A stretch of DNA of 16,041 bases from UBA10133 sp964348455 (GTDB lineage Bacteria > Patescibacteriota > Microgenomatia > UBA1400 > MFAQ01). Below are positions 7,524 to 13,706 of this stretch, in pieces. Below the pieces are notes generated by a model, which did not search any database, was not told the origin of the DNA, and worked only from the letters and a program-made list of their open reading frames with translations. Position 1 is the first letter of the stretch. The number at the start of each line of letters is the position of its first letter. The stretch lies in assembly GCA_964348455.1 (NCBI GenBank), contig CAYGCQ010000026.1:1-16041 (forward strand), read 5' to 3'. The position numbers were made by a program, and so were the translations under genes.

Positions 7524-9509
7524 TTAAACCTTAAAACGACTTTGAATGATGTTTTTTATTGAATTTATTTCTGCCTGCTCCAAGTTTCTTTCATTACTTC
7601 CAAAATAGACCTTAAAGGTGTGTTTGTCTTTAAAGCTCTCTAGATACTTAATTTTCTTAATTAATGTTGAGGAGTTCCGAATTTTTTCCATTATGTCACC
7701 TAGAAGCTTCTCTGAGGCGACGGTAATGTCTTCTAGAACCAAAGGGTACTCAGAAATTGGTTGATATATGTAACCTTTAGAAATTTGCGAAGTAAGGTTT
7801 ACTAGATTTAGTTCAATAGCTGTAGGATTTGTTGTTATACCTATGTTTCTTAGTATGGTGGATTTAATCACTCCTATTTGACCCAGAAGAATGTTTTCTG
7901 AAAATACATCGGCGGTTGCAGTGAGATTGAAAAAAGGTGGGGCCTCTGTGGTTGGTTTGAAGGTGATATCTTTGATTCTAAGTTTTTTTAGGAGAGATTC
8001 GAGTGTGCCTTTTGTGCTTAAATAATTTCCGTCTGTTAGAGCCGAGAAGGTGGAGATTTCGCGCGGGAGACTCTTGCCTTCGTCTAATTGGTAGATGTTG
8101 GCAATCTCAAAGACATCGATTGTACCCTCTATCTTTCCGCTATTGTGTTTGTAATTCTCCAATCCAGAGGGCGTTAAATAAGTTCTAAGATATTCGTAGT
8201 CTGAGGATAATGGGTTATTGAGTTTTATAACTCCGGATGGGTCTACTGAACTATTTTTCAAAAGCTCTAAAGATACCAAGGAGTTGTTGTAAACCTCGTG
8301 AAAACCAATGTCAGATAAATAGTATTTGATTTTATTTTCTGTTTCTAATATTGGATTTTTTGGCTCGACTGGAATATTTACACATGGCAGTGTAGATGGA
8401 AGTCCGAAGTAACCGTAGATTCGGGCAACTTCTTCTGCTAGATCTTCACGGATATTAATGTCGTGGTATCGCCAACTTGGTACGGAACAGGTGAGGTTGT
8501 TTCCATCAATGGTTCCTCCGAAACCTAAACTATCTAAAATCGAAACTACGGCATCTTTCTCCAGGGTTATACCAATAAACCTATTTAACCAGTCTAAGTC
8601 AAGTTTAATTAGTTTTGAAGGATAATTTTCAGGATAAAAATCAAATAGTGGTGATGAGGTATCACCACCGGCTCTTTCCTTAAATAGATTTGCTGCTTTG
8701 GAAAGTAAAGGTAGGCAGAGTTCAGGGTCTGGTTGTTTTTCGTATATCTGAGCGGCTAAGGTTCTGCTTTGAACTAAGAGAGATGTTTTTCTGATTTTTT
8801 TAGAGTTATAAACAGGCACGATTAATAGGATGTTTTTTGTATGCTCATCTACTTCCGCTGCTTGGCCACCCATGACCCCACAGAGATCAACAATCCTCCC
8901 GGAACCGTCTTCGATAACAATATCTCCACCTGCTAGCTGATTTTTTTTATTATCTAGGGTTACAATCTCTTCCCCCTTTTTACTTTCTCTTATGGTTAAA
9001 CTTTGCGCGCCAAGTTTGTCTAAGTCAAAAATATGACTAGGCAATCCATATAGCAAAGTCAACTCGTTTGTAATATCAACACAGTTGTTGACGGGTCTCT
9101 GTCCACAGTTTTCAAGTAAAGATTGCGTCTCTTTGCTTGATGCCATAATTTTTACATTTTCAATTGATATAGCGGTAAAACGAATAACAAGATCCTTTTC
9201 AATATTAAAATGAAACTGCTTTGATATTCCTTCTTGGAGTTTAACCTTGTCCTTATAAGGGTCGTTAATAAACTTGGATGGAATATTGAATTGACTAAGG
9301 ATGGCAGCAGCTTCCCTAGCTACTCCCATAGCACTAGCTGTGTCGATTCGATTGGTTATTGCTTCAATTTCGTAAACTATATCACCTTCAATCTTTTTGA
9401 GACGATCGAAGGTTGGTCCGCAAAGAGAAATGTCTTTTGCCAAAGTATCAGCATCTGCCTCGGTTTTTAAAAATTTCCTTAAAGCTGAGTCTGTGATTAT
9501 AAAGTCCAT
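7524..9509 (-). CDS. pheT: Phenylalanyl-tRNA synthetase beta subunit, lacking the EMAPII domain
   Basis: The protein has 661 residues, against about 795 in E. coli. It starts with the B1 segment (MDFIITDSALRKFLKTEAD) and passes almost directly, at residues 38-46, to IEAITNRIDTASAMGVARE. In standard PheT that sequence follows the EMAPII/OB tRNA-binding domain, so about 100 residues are missing there. The remaining domains are present: B3/B4 editing region (RPVNNCVDITNEL at 138-150, CGVMGGQAAEV at 210-220), B5 (about 298-370, with SWRYHDINIREDLAEEVAR), the catalytic-like core and the C-terminal FDX-ACB anticodon-binding domain (about 585-661, starting near YPLVLEDITV). It pairs with PheS as an alpha2-beta2 enzyme charging tRNA-Phe. 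The gene begins 1 nt after pheS. Confidence 0.95.
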   Translation of the reverse strand: MDFIITDSALRKFLKTEADADTLAKDISLCGPTFDRLKKIEGDIVYEIEAITNRIDTASAMGVAREAAAILSQFNIPSKFINDPYKDKVKLQEGISKQFHFNIEKDLVIRFTAISIENVKIMASSKETQSLLENCGQRPVNNCVDITNELTLLYGLPSHIFDLDKLGAQSLTIRESKKGEEIVTLDNKKNQLAGGDIVIEDGSGRIVDLCGVMGGQAAEVDEHTKNILLIVPVYNSKKIRKTSLLVQSRTLAAQIYEKQPDPELCLPLLSKAANLFKERAGGDTSSPLFDFYPENYPSKLIKLDLDWLNRFIGITLEKDAVVSILDSLGFGGTIDGNNLTCSVPSWRYHDINIREDLAEEVARIYGYFGLPSTLPCVNIPVEPKNPILETENKIKYYLSDIGFHEVYNNSLVSLELLKNSSVDPSGVIKLNNPLSSDYEYLRTYLTPSGLENYKHNSGKIEGTIDVFEIANIYQLDEGKSLPREISTFSALTDGNYLSTKGTLESLLKKLRIKDITFKPTTEAPPFFNLTATADVFSENILLGQIGVIKSTILRNIGITTNPTAIELNLVNLTSQISKGYIYQPISEYPLVLEDITVASEKLLGDIMEKIRNSSTLIKKIKYLESFKDKHTFKVYFGSNERNLEQAEINSIKNIIQSRFKV

Positions 9510-9510
9510 A

Positions 9511-10518
9511 CTAAAATTGATTTAAGAATCTAATGTCGTCGCTGTAAATTAGTCTGAGGTCAGGAATTCCCGTCTTCATCATCAAAACTCTTTCGACCCC
9601 CCAGCCGAAAGCAAATCCAGAGCACTGTAATGGGTCGAATCCCCCGTTTTTGATAACGTTGGGATGGACCATTCCTGCTCCTCCAAGTTCTAACCATCCT
9701 GACTTGCAGACTTTGCACTGTGCTTTATTTACACGACCTGTTCCCTTGCAAACATCACAGGTAATGTCTATTTCGAAACTTGGTTCTGTAAATTGGAAAT
9801 GATGAGGTCTAAGTCTAGTGCGACGTTCTTGCCCAAAGTATGACTTGGCAAAGTACTCCGTAACCCCGAGCAAATGAGTAATATTGATGTCTTTGTCGAT
9901 GACTAGTCCCTCGAATTGGTGAAACATGGGGGTGTGAGTAGTGTCTAGTTGTCTACGATAAGTCTTGCCGATATTAATCATTTTTACCGGAGGATTTTTC
10001 TTAAGTTCCATTTCTCGAAGCTGACCATTGCTAGTATGGGCCGTGAGTACGGTGTTCTGACTGACATAAAATGTTTCCTGATCATCCCTGGCTGGGTGAT
10101 CTTTGGGAATGTTTAGTCCTTCGGCGTAGTACCAATCGGTTTCAACTTCTGGATATCGTCGCCTAACAAATCCCATTCCGGCAAAAATTGATTCAATCTC
10201 CATTATGGCTTGGGTTATAAGATGGAGGCTGCCTTCTGCGGTTGGGTTTCCGGGGGTGGTAACGTCGACGCCTTTTTGTTCCGAAGAATTAAGTATCTGG
10301 ATTAGTTTGTCTGAAATAAGGGTCTCGATCATTTTTTTAAGATCATTGATCTGTTTCCCTACCAGGGGGTTTGTTTTTACAGGTAGAGTTTTGAATAGAA
10401 GGTTGACTTTTCCTTGCTTGCCCAAGAATTCACTCTTTAATATGTCTAGAGTTTTTGACGTTGAAACGTCTTTAAGTTTATCTTCAAGCTCTTTTTTTAC
10501 TGTTTCTATTTCTTTCAT
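9511..10518 (-). CDS. pheS: Phenylalanyl-tRNA synthetase alpha subunit
   Basis: The product has 335 residues. A coiled-coil tRNA-contacting N-terminus (about 1-90) is followed by the class II catalytic domain. Motif 1 is near GFVRRRYPEVETDWY, motif 2 is in GKTYRRQLDTTHTPMFHQFE, and motif 3 is in FAFGWGVERVLMMKTGIPD; the end LRLIYSDDIRFLNQF is the family C-terminus. An insertion CDVCKGTGRVNKAQCKVC carries two CxxC pairs, as in Firmicutes-type PheS, and probably binds zinc. PheS holds the site that activates phenylalanine. AGGAC 8 nt before the ATG is the likely ribosome-binding site. It follows rplT across a 75-nt gap that holds a terminator hairpin. Confidence 0.97.
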   Translation of the reverse strand: MKEIETVKKELEDKLKDVSTSKTLDILKSEFLGKQGKVNLLFKTLPVKTNPLVGKQINDLKKMIETLISDKLIQILNSSEQKGVDVTTPGNPTAEGSLHLITQAIMEIESIFAGMGFVRRRYPEVETDWYYAEGLNIPKDHPARDDQETFYVSQNTVLTAHTSNGQLREMELKKNPPVKMINIGKTYRRQLDTTHTPMFHQFEGLVIDKDINITHLLGVTEYFAKSYFGQERRTRLRPHHFQFTEPSFEIDITCDVCKGTGRVNKAQCKVCKSGWLELGGAGMVHPNVIKNGGFDPLQCSGFAFGWGVERVLMMKTGIPDLRLIYSDDIRFLNQF

Positions 10519-10545
10519 GGTTTGATGTCCTGCATCAATGATAAC

Positions 10546-10567
10546 AAAAACTCCCCTTATCGGGGAG
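10546..10567 (-). terminator. Rho-independent terminator or attenuator between rplT and pheS
   Basis: On the minus strand a 6-bp stem CTCCCC/GGGGAG (10567-10562 with 10556-10551) encloses a 5-nt loop and is followed directly by five T (10550-10546). It lies 26 nt after the rplT stop and about 30 nt before the pheS ATG. No separate strong promoter for pheS is visible after it, so it may act as a partial terminator that sets the ratio of ribosomal-protein to PheRS message. Confidence 0.8.
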
Positions 10568-10593
10568 CTTTAATTCTCAATAAAGATTACCCG

Positions 10594-10950
10594 TTATTTT
10601 TTGGCACTAAAAGTGACGACATCTTTAAATGCATCGGGGAGGTTGGTGGCTAGAGCGGCTAAGACTTTGCGATTTAAAGAAATTTTCTTTTCAGAAAGAG
10701 CTTTGATGAATCTGGAGTACTTGGGTGCGTCGGTTATGTTTGAAAGGGCAGCATTGATTCTCACTATCCAAGTGATTCTCATTTGCTGTTTTCTTTCCTT
10801 GCGACCATTAAAGGCGTATTGACCGGCGTGTAGAACTGCTTCTGAAGCCGTTTTGTACAGACGATTTCTGGTCATTCGATAACCCTTAGCAAGCTTTAAG
10901 ATTTTTTTGTGTCCTTTTCGGCGGACTACTCCGGTTTTAACTCTAGGCAT
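10594..10950 (-). CDS. rplT: 50S ribosomal protein L20
   Basis: The 118-residue protein is L20 along its whole length: MPRVKTGVVRRKGHKKILKL, then GYRMTRNRLYKTASEAVLHA and AFNGRKERKQQMRITWIVRI. L20 is needed for early 50S assembly and in E. coli and B. subtilis represses its own operon by binding its mRNA. It is the third gene of the infC-rpmI-rplT set. The 83-nt gap from rpmI is very AT-rich with several TATAA-like strings, so an internal promoter or a regulatory mRNA structure is possible, but none can be singled out. Confidence 0.97.
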   Translation of the reverse strand: MPRVKTGVVRRKGHKKILKLAKGYRMTRNRLYKTASEAVLHAGQYAFNGRKERKQQMRITWIVRINAALSNITDAPKYSRFIKALSEKKISLNRKVLAALATNLPDAFKDVVTFSAKK

Positions 10951-11033
10951 GTGTTTTTTATATTAATTTGTGTTTTACAAGAGCTTGCTTGTCTTCCTCT
11001 TATAATTGCTTATAAATTCTTTATAATGCTTGA

Positions 11034-11231
11034 TTATAGGTGAAGCATGGCTTTGATCTTTTTAGCAATCTTGCCGGTTACTTCTTGATAATGTCTATAT
11101 CGACGAATCATCTTTTTGGTCTTTTTTCGACGTAGGTGACGCATGTAAGGGCTGCGGCGTAAGACCTTGCCGGTTCCAGTGATCTTAAATCGTTTCATGA
11201 CGATTTTTCTTGTCTTTTGCTTTTGTTTCAT
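11034..11231 (-). CDS. rpmI: 50S ribosomal protein L35
   Basis: The protein is 65 residues and extremely basic: MKQKQKTRKIVMKRFKITGTG, then VLRRSPYMRHLRRKKTKKMI. The block KRFKITGTGKVLRR matches the conserved KRFKxTGxGK motif of L35. The order infC-rpmI-rplT is nearly universal. It begins 5 nt after the infC stop, so translation is probably coupled. Confidence 0.93.
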   Translation of the reverse strand: MKQKQKTRKIVMKRFKITGTGKVLRRSPYMRHLRRKKTKKMIRRYRHYQEVTGKIAKKIKAMLHL

Positions 11232-11236
11232 TTTCT

Positions 11237-11743
11237 TTATTTCTTAGGTTTAATTTGGGCAATCAAAAGCTTGCCCATGAACTTGGGAGCTTCCACAAGA
11301 GTAGAGACTTCAGATAAACGTTCGATGACAGTAGCCATGAGTTTCTCTCCGAAATCTTTCTTGGTGATTTGCCTTCCCTGGAATTTTACCACCAACTTGA
11401 CTCTATCGCCACCTTTAAGAAATTTCTCAGCTTGGCGAACTTTGACCATCATATCGTTTTCAGCCATAAATGGCTTCAATCGTATCTCTTTGGTCTCTTG
11501 TCCACCCTTTGCACTACCTGAGTGAACCTTCTTTTCTTCTTGGTATTTGAACTTCTGAAAACCAATTATCTTGACAATAGGTGGTTTGGCCTTTTCGGTA
11601 ATTTCGACTAAATCTAGCCCCAAAGCAACAGCCCTTTCAAGAGCCTCTTTGGTAGGCATGACGCCTAGCTGTTTTCCCTCTTCGTCTATGACACGAACTT
11701 CAGGATATCTAATATTTTGATTTATGCGATAGTATTTACCCAA
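11237..11743 (-). CDS. infC: Translation initiation factor IF-3
   Basis: The 168-residue protein has the IF-3 N-terminal domain (RINQNIRYPEVRVIDEEGKQ and EALERAVALGLDLVEI), the lysine-rich linker after KIIGFQKFKYQEEKK, and the C-terminal domain (KEIRLKPFM ... VKLVVKFQGRQ). IF-3 binds the 30S subunit, keeps subunits apart and checks the start codon. The start codon is TTG (11741-11743): the next base pattern upstream does not give an in-frame ATG, and the sequence after TTG (GKYYRINQNIRYPE) is the normal IF-3 beginning. A rare start at infC recalls the AUU start by which E. coli IF-3 limits its own synthesis. No clear Shine-Dalgarno is seen. A TAAAAT hexamer lies 30 nt upstream. Confidence 0.95.
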   Translation of the reverse strand: MGKYYRINQNIRYPEVRVIDEEGKQLGVMPTKEALERAVALGLDLVEITEKAKPPIVKIIGFQKFKYQEEKKVHSGSAKGGQETKEIRLKPFMAENDMMVKVRQAEKFLKGGDRVKLVVKFQGRQITKKDFGEKLMATVIERLSEVSTLVEAPKFMGKLLIAQIKPKK

Positions 11744-11773
11744 TGTTTTGTTTCTTTGATTGATATACTGTGT

Positions 11774-11779
11774 ATTTTA
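11774..11779 (-). promoter_or_regulatory. Possible -10 element of the infC operon
   Basis: TAAAAT on the minus strand lies 30 nt before the TTG start of infC, which would give a leader of about 23 nt. No good -35 is found 16-18 nt upstream. The same hexamer precedes tig and all four tRNAs in the window, which raises confidence a little. Confidence 0.35.
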
Positions 11780-11871
11780 CTATACTTTCAGCCACAAATA
11801 TCACTTCATTTCTTAGACTTTTGTAGAAGATGGTTGTAAAAACTCGTTATGACGCATCCAAAATGGAATGG

Positions 11872-11877
11872 TAAAAT
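11872..11877 (+). promoter_or_regulatory. -10 element of tRNA-Val
   Basis: TAAAAT, preceded by TGG, ends 9 nt before the mature tRNA 5' end. The equivalent site before tRNA-Leu reads the same (TGGTAAAAT). No -35 at the usual spacing is apparent. A start 6-7 nt past the box would leave a pre-tRNA leader of only 2-4 nt. Confidence 0.55.
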
Positions 11878-11886
11878 ATGGATGTT

Positions 11887-11960
11887 GGGCTCGTAGCTCA
11901 GCTGGCTAGAGCGCTGCATTGACATTGCAGAGGTCACTGGTTCGAGTCCAGTCGGGCCCA
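11887..11960 (+). tRNA. tRNA-Val (anticodon GAC)
   Basis: A full cloverleaf can be drawn. The acceptor GGGCTCG pairs with CGGGCCC (one G-T pair), the D-stem is GCTC/GAGC, the anticodon stem is CTGCA/TGCAG with loop TTGACAT (anticodon GAC), and the T-arm is ACTGG/CCAGT with loop TTCGAGT. The discriminator is A. CCA is not encoded: the sequence continues CAAAG. The gene is on the plus strand, divergent from infC. It is followed at once by a strong terminator and then by a decayed copy of the structured element described below. Confidence 0.97.
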
Positions 11961-11995
11961 CAAAGAAAATCACCCTCGCGGTGATTTTTTTGTGG
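11961..11995 (+). terminator. Terminator of tRNA-Val
   Basis: The stem AATCACC/GGTGATT (11968-11974 with 11980-11986) has a CTCGC loop and a run of seven T. Pairing can extend outward because the trailer CACAAA matches the downstream TTTGTG, so the hairpin effectively starts at the tRNA 3' end. Confidence 0.9.
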
Positions 11996-12005
11996 CTAAG
12001 AGCCC

Positions 12006-12100
12006 GTGGACTCGAGTGTCGGAGCCTATCTCGTAACGAGCTAGGCGAGACGGGCACGGAGCAAATTTGAAAAATTTGACGAAGTGCGATTGTCCTGTCG
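12006..12100 (+). ncRNA. tRNA-trailing structured element, Val copy (decayed)
   Basis: This follows the tRNA-Val terminator. It opens with TGGACTCGA, an inverted copy of the tRNA T-arm. GTC (12018-12020) pairs with GAC (12049-12051) around a GGA/GA internal loop. Above it is a 23-nt hairpin (12024-12046): stem GCCTATCTCG / CGAGCTAGGC, loop TAA, with a single T-C mismatch at stem position 6. A second stem GCAC/GTGC (12054-12057, 12084-12087) holds a GGA/GAA internal loop and a hairpin CAAATTT/AAATTTG with bulged A12079. The final tRNA 3' copy is degraded: GTCC (12092-12095) can still pair with GGAC (12008-12011), and only TCC.GTCGG of the tRNA tail remains. Element identity is shown by shared layout with the Leu and Lys copies. 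Whether it is transcribed is unknown. Confidence 0.5.
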
Positions 12101-12116
12101 GAATTTATTGGTATAG

Positions 12117-12137
12117 ATTCCCGATCAGGTCGGGAAT
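12117..12137. repeat. Palindromic REP-like repeat
   Basis: ATTCCCGA and TCGGGAAT form a perfect 8-bp inverted repeat with a 5-nt loop. Read on the minus strand with its flank (GTCATTCCCG...), it looks like the dispersed palindromes found in many bacterial intergenic regions. It probably inserted between tRNA-Val and the gene ending at 12186. Only one copy is in this window, so the repeat status rests on resemblance. Confidence 0.5.
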
Positions 12138-12148
12138 GACTTTGATGG

Positions 12149-12184
12149 AGTGTGAGATTCTCCGACTTCGCTCGTAATGACACT
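12149..12184. repeat. REP-like repeat bounded by AGTGT/ACACT
   Basis: Short inverted ends AGTGT and ACACT bound a segment whose minus strand reads GTCATTACGAGCGAAGTC. That sequence resembles a common dispersed intergenic repeat which, when mis-translated, gives HCEERSDE-like peptides. It abuts the 3' end of the DUF5660-like gene and may also fold as its transcript end. A false reading frame across this whole region (11806-12183, minus) is a by-product. Confidence 0.4.
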
Positions 12185-12185
12185 A

Positions 12186-12734
12186 TTAGCCAACAGAGGT
12201 GGCGACGGAGCGCTCGTTGGCTTGGGTAAATGAGGTGCCGCCTTTCTTGGCCATGCCCCAGTAAGTACCCTTCTTGGCCGAGCGTGAGTTATAGAGAGAC
12301 AGCCAACTATTGGCTTCTTGGACTTTGAGGCTAAAAATCTGAATCATTTTTTGGATGTGAGAAAGGAAGTTCTCGTGGTAGACGCCGGCTTCGGAAACAG
12401 GTGACTCTACTGCCTTAAGGAGATTTGTATCTAATGTTTTTACTTGTTTTGCCAGATTTTTGAGTTGCGCTCTGATTTCGTCTAGTTTTTGCTCATCTTG
12501 TTTTTCTTTAGCTGAAAATACCTTGCTCCACTCCTGTTGTCTTGCTTGGAAAAACATTTCTGCGCGTTTTTTTTCAGCCTCTTTCTTTTGTTGGAACTGG
12601 GCAAATGGATTTTCTTTACCGTCACGACTACTGCCCTCTGAAGTTCGAGATTGAGAGTTGCGAAGAGCCTCCAGAAAACTCTGGATTTTGGGGTTTGCAC
12701 CTGTACTTGATGAACTGCCTGAATTGTTATTCAT
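12186..12734 (-). CDS. DUF5660-like protein of unknown function
   Basis: The 182-residue protein has a Ser/Asn/Gly-rich disordered N-terminus (1-45), a long Lys/Glu/Gln-rich coiled-coil-like helix (about 45-110) and a conserved-looking C-terminal part. That part carries NSWLSLYNSRSAKKGTYWG followed by MAKKGGTSF and ends VATSVG. I associate the YWGMAKKxGTSF ending with the DUF5660 family seen in Microgenomates; this is from memory and unchecked. There is no signal peptide or membrane helix. It starts 17 nt after the tig stop, with AGGG 7 nt before the ATG, so it is cotranscribed with trigger factor. Function is not known; a link to nascent-protein or ribosome biology is only suggested by context. 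Confidence 0.75.
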   Translation of the reverse strand: MNNNSGSSSSTGANPKIQSFLEALRNSQSRTSEGSSRDGKENPFAQFQQKKEAEKKRAEMFFQARQQEWSKVFSAKEKQDEQKLDEIRAQLKNLAKQVKTLDTNLLKAVESPVSEAGVYHENFLSHIQKMIQIFSLKVQEANSWLSLYNSRSAKKGTYWGMAKKGGTSFTQANERSVATSVG

Positions 12735-12751
12735 TTAGTGACCCTATAGTA

Positions 12752-13528
12752 TCAGATTTTCATTAGGAGGTCAATAGTTTTCCTTCGGTTCATGATAGAT
12801 CTAAGTTGGTCCATCTGTTTTTCAGGAATATTTGAGACCTTAGCTAATTCTATCAGCTCCTTATCAGGTGTATCGATATTTTCCTTCTTAGCTATTTCTA
12901 GAAGTATAAGGTCTAGTTTGACCGATTTCTCAGCGTTTTCGGCGTATTCTGCTTTGACTTCCTCCATGGTTTTGTTCAGTGCTTTGAGATAGTCTTCGAG
13001 AGGTAAGTTTAAAGACTTTGCTTGGGTGCTTAATCTTTCGAGGCTGTAGTTTACTTCCTCTGTGATAACTAGATCTGATATATCTAGTTTTTCGTTGTCG
13101 AGTAATAGTTTGTAGGTGTCCTCGGCAGTTCTATCTTTTTTGATATTTTTCTTAAGATATTTAGTGTAGTCTCCCAGCTTTAATTCAGGGTATAACGGAA
13201 GTTGTAATTTTATCTTTAATCCTCCATCCTTTTCTGTATCCAGCTTTTCTAAAACGGGTTTACCTAAGAGTCGATATTTATGCTGATCTATGGCGTGTTC
13301 TAGAATGTGATTCATTATGTGCCCAAGCATGTGGTCTGTTAACTTGTCGGGGTCAATGGAGTTCTGAGCGATAGCCTTAGGAGCCTTTCCCTGTCTGAAG
13401 CCTTTAACCGAGACTGTTTTTATCATCTCGTCTACGACATGATTTCGTTCAAGATCTACTTCTTCGTGGGTAACTGTAGCTTCTAGGTAAGCAGTCCCCT
13501 TTTCTATTTTGGTTTGTTTGATGTTCAT
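12752..13528 (-). CDS. tig: Trigger factor lacking the PPIase domain
   Basis: The 258-residue protein begins with the trigger factor ribosome-binding domain and has its signature loop GFRQGKAP at 43-50, which docks on ribosomal protein L23 at the tunnel exit. The helical C-terminal chaperone domain follows, from about residue 130 (RTAEDTYKLLLDN, LERLSTQAKSLNLPLEDYL) to the end. The FKBP-type PPIase domain, which in normal trigger factor of about 430 residues lies between them, is missing. Substrate cradling may be kept without prolyl isomerase activity. The stop is TGA. TAAAAT lies 8 nt upstream of the ATG and GGG nearly touches it, so the transcript leader is probably very short. Confidence 0.9.
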   Translation of the reverse strand: MNIKQTKIEKGTAYLEATVTHEEVDLERNHVVDEMIKTVSVKGFRQGKAPKAIAQNSIDPDKLTDHMLGHIMNHILEHAIDQHKYRLLGKPVLEKLDTEKDGGLKIKLQLPLYPELKLGDYTKYLKKNIKKDRTAEDTYKLLLDNEKLDISDLVITEEVNYSLERLSTQAKSLNLPLEDYLKALNKTMEEVKAEYAENAEKSVKLDLILLEIAKKENIDTPDKELIELAKVSNIPEKQMDQLRSIMNRRKTIDLLMKI

Positions 13529-13536
13529 AGCCCTTT

Positions 13537-13542
13537 ATTTTA
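13537..13542 (-). promoter_or_regulatory. Possible -10 element of tig
   Basis: Minus-strand TAAAAT is 8 nt before the tig ATG and diverges from the tRNA-Leu -10, with 22 bp between the two boxes. No -35 is clear. Confidence 0.45.
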
Positions 13543-13564
13543 ACCTATCTTGTGACTCCAGTGG

Positions 13565-13570
13565 TAAAAT
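13565..13570 (+). promoter_or_regulatory. -10 element of tRNA-Leu
   Basis: TAAAAT with the same preceding TGG as at tRNA-Val ends 10 nt before the tRNA 5' end. There is no -35 at normal spacing. Confidence 0.55.
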
Positions 13571-13580
13571 TACACTGATT

Positions 13581-13663
13581 GCCGAGGTGGCGAAATGGTA
13601 GACGCACTAGCTTTAGGAGCTAGCGGGAGCAATCCCGTGGAGGTTCAAGTCCTCTCCTCGGCA
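13581..13663 (+). tRNA. tRNA-Leu (anticodon TAG)
   Basis: This is a class II tRNA of 83 nt. The acceptor is GCCGAGG/CCTCGGC, the anticodon stem is CTAGC/GCTAG with loop TTTAGGA (anticodon TAG), a long variable arm pairs GGGA with TCCC, and the T-arm is GAGG..CCTC with loop TTCAAGT. The discriminator is A and CCA is not encoded (the trailer is CAAAA). It reads CUN leucine codons. The last 17 nt plus three trailer bases are repeated at 13794-13813. Confidence 0.97.
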
Positions 13664-13697
13664 CAAAATATTCTTCCCTTGGGGAAGAATTTTTTGT
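13664..13697 (+). terminator. Terminator of tRNA-Leu
   Basis: A perfect 9-bp stem ATTCTTCCC/GGGAAGAAT (13670-13678 with 13682-13690) has a 3-nt loop and is followed by a T-run. The stem extends outward: trailer CACAAAA pairs with the distal TTTTGTG, so it begins at the tRNA 3' end. Confidence 0.92.
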
Positions 13698-13706
13698 GAT
13701 TATTAT

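Noticed and set aside
10519..10593. T-box or Phe leader peptide before pheS
   Set aside because: The gap is only 75 nt, has no T-box sequence and no Phe-rich short frame.
12018..12051. Kink-turn at the GGA/GA internal loop
   Set aside because: A k-turn needs a 3-nt bulge plus tandem G-A pairs on the bulged strand; only three nucleotides are available.
11806..12183. 125-residue minus-strand reading frame
   Set aside because: It runs antisense through tRNA-Val, its terminator, the structured element and REP-like repeats; the VGPTGLEPVTSAM part is a common tRNA-derived artefact.
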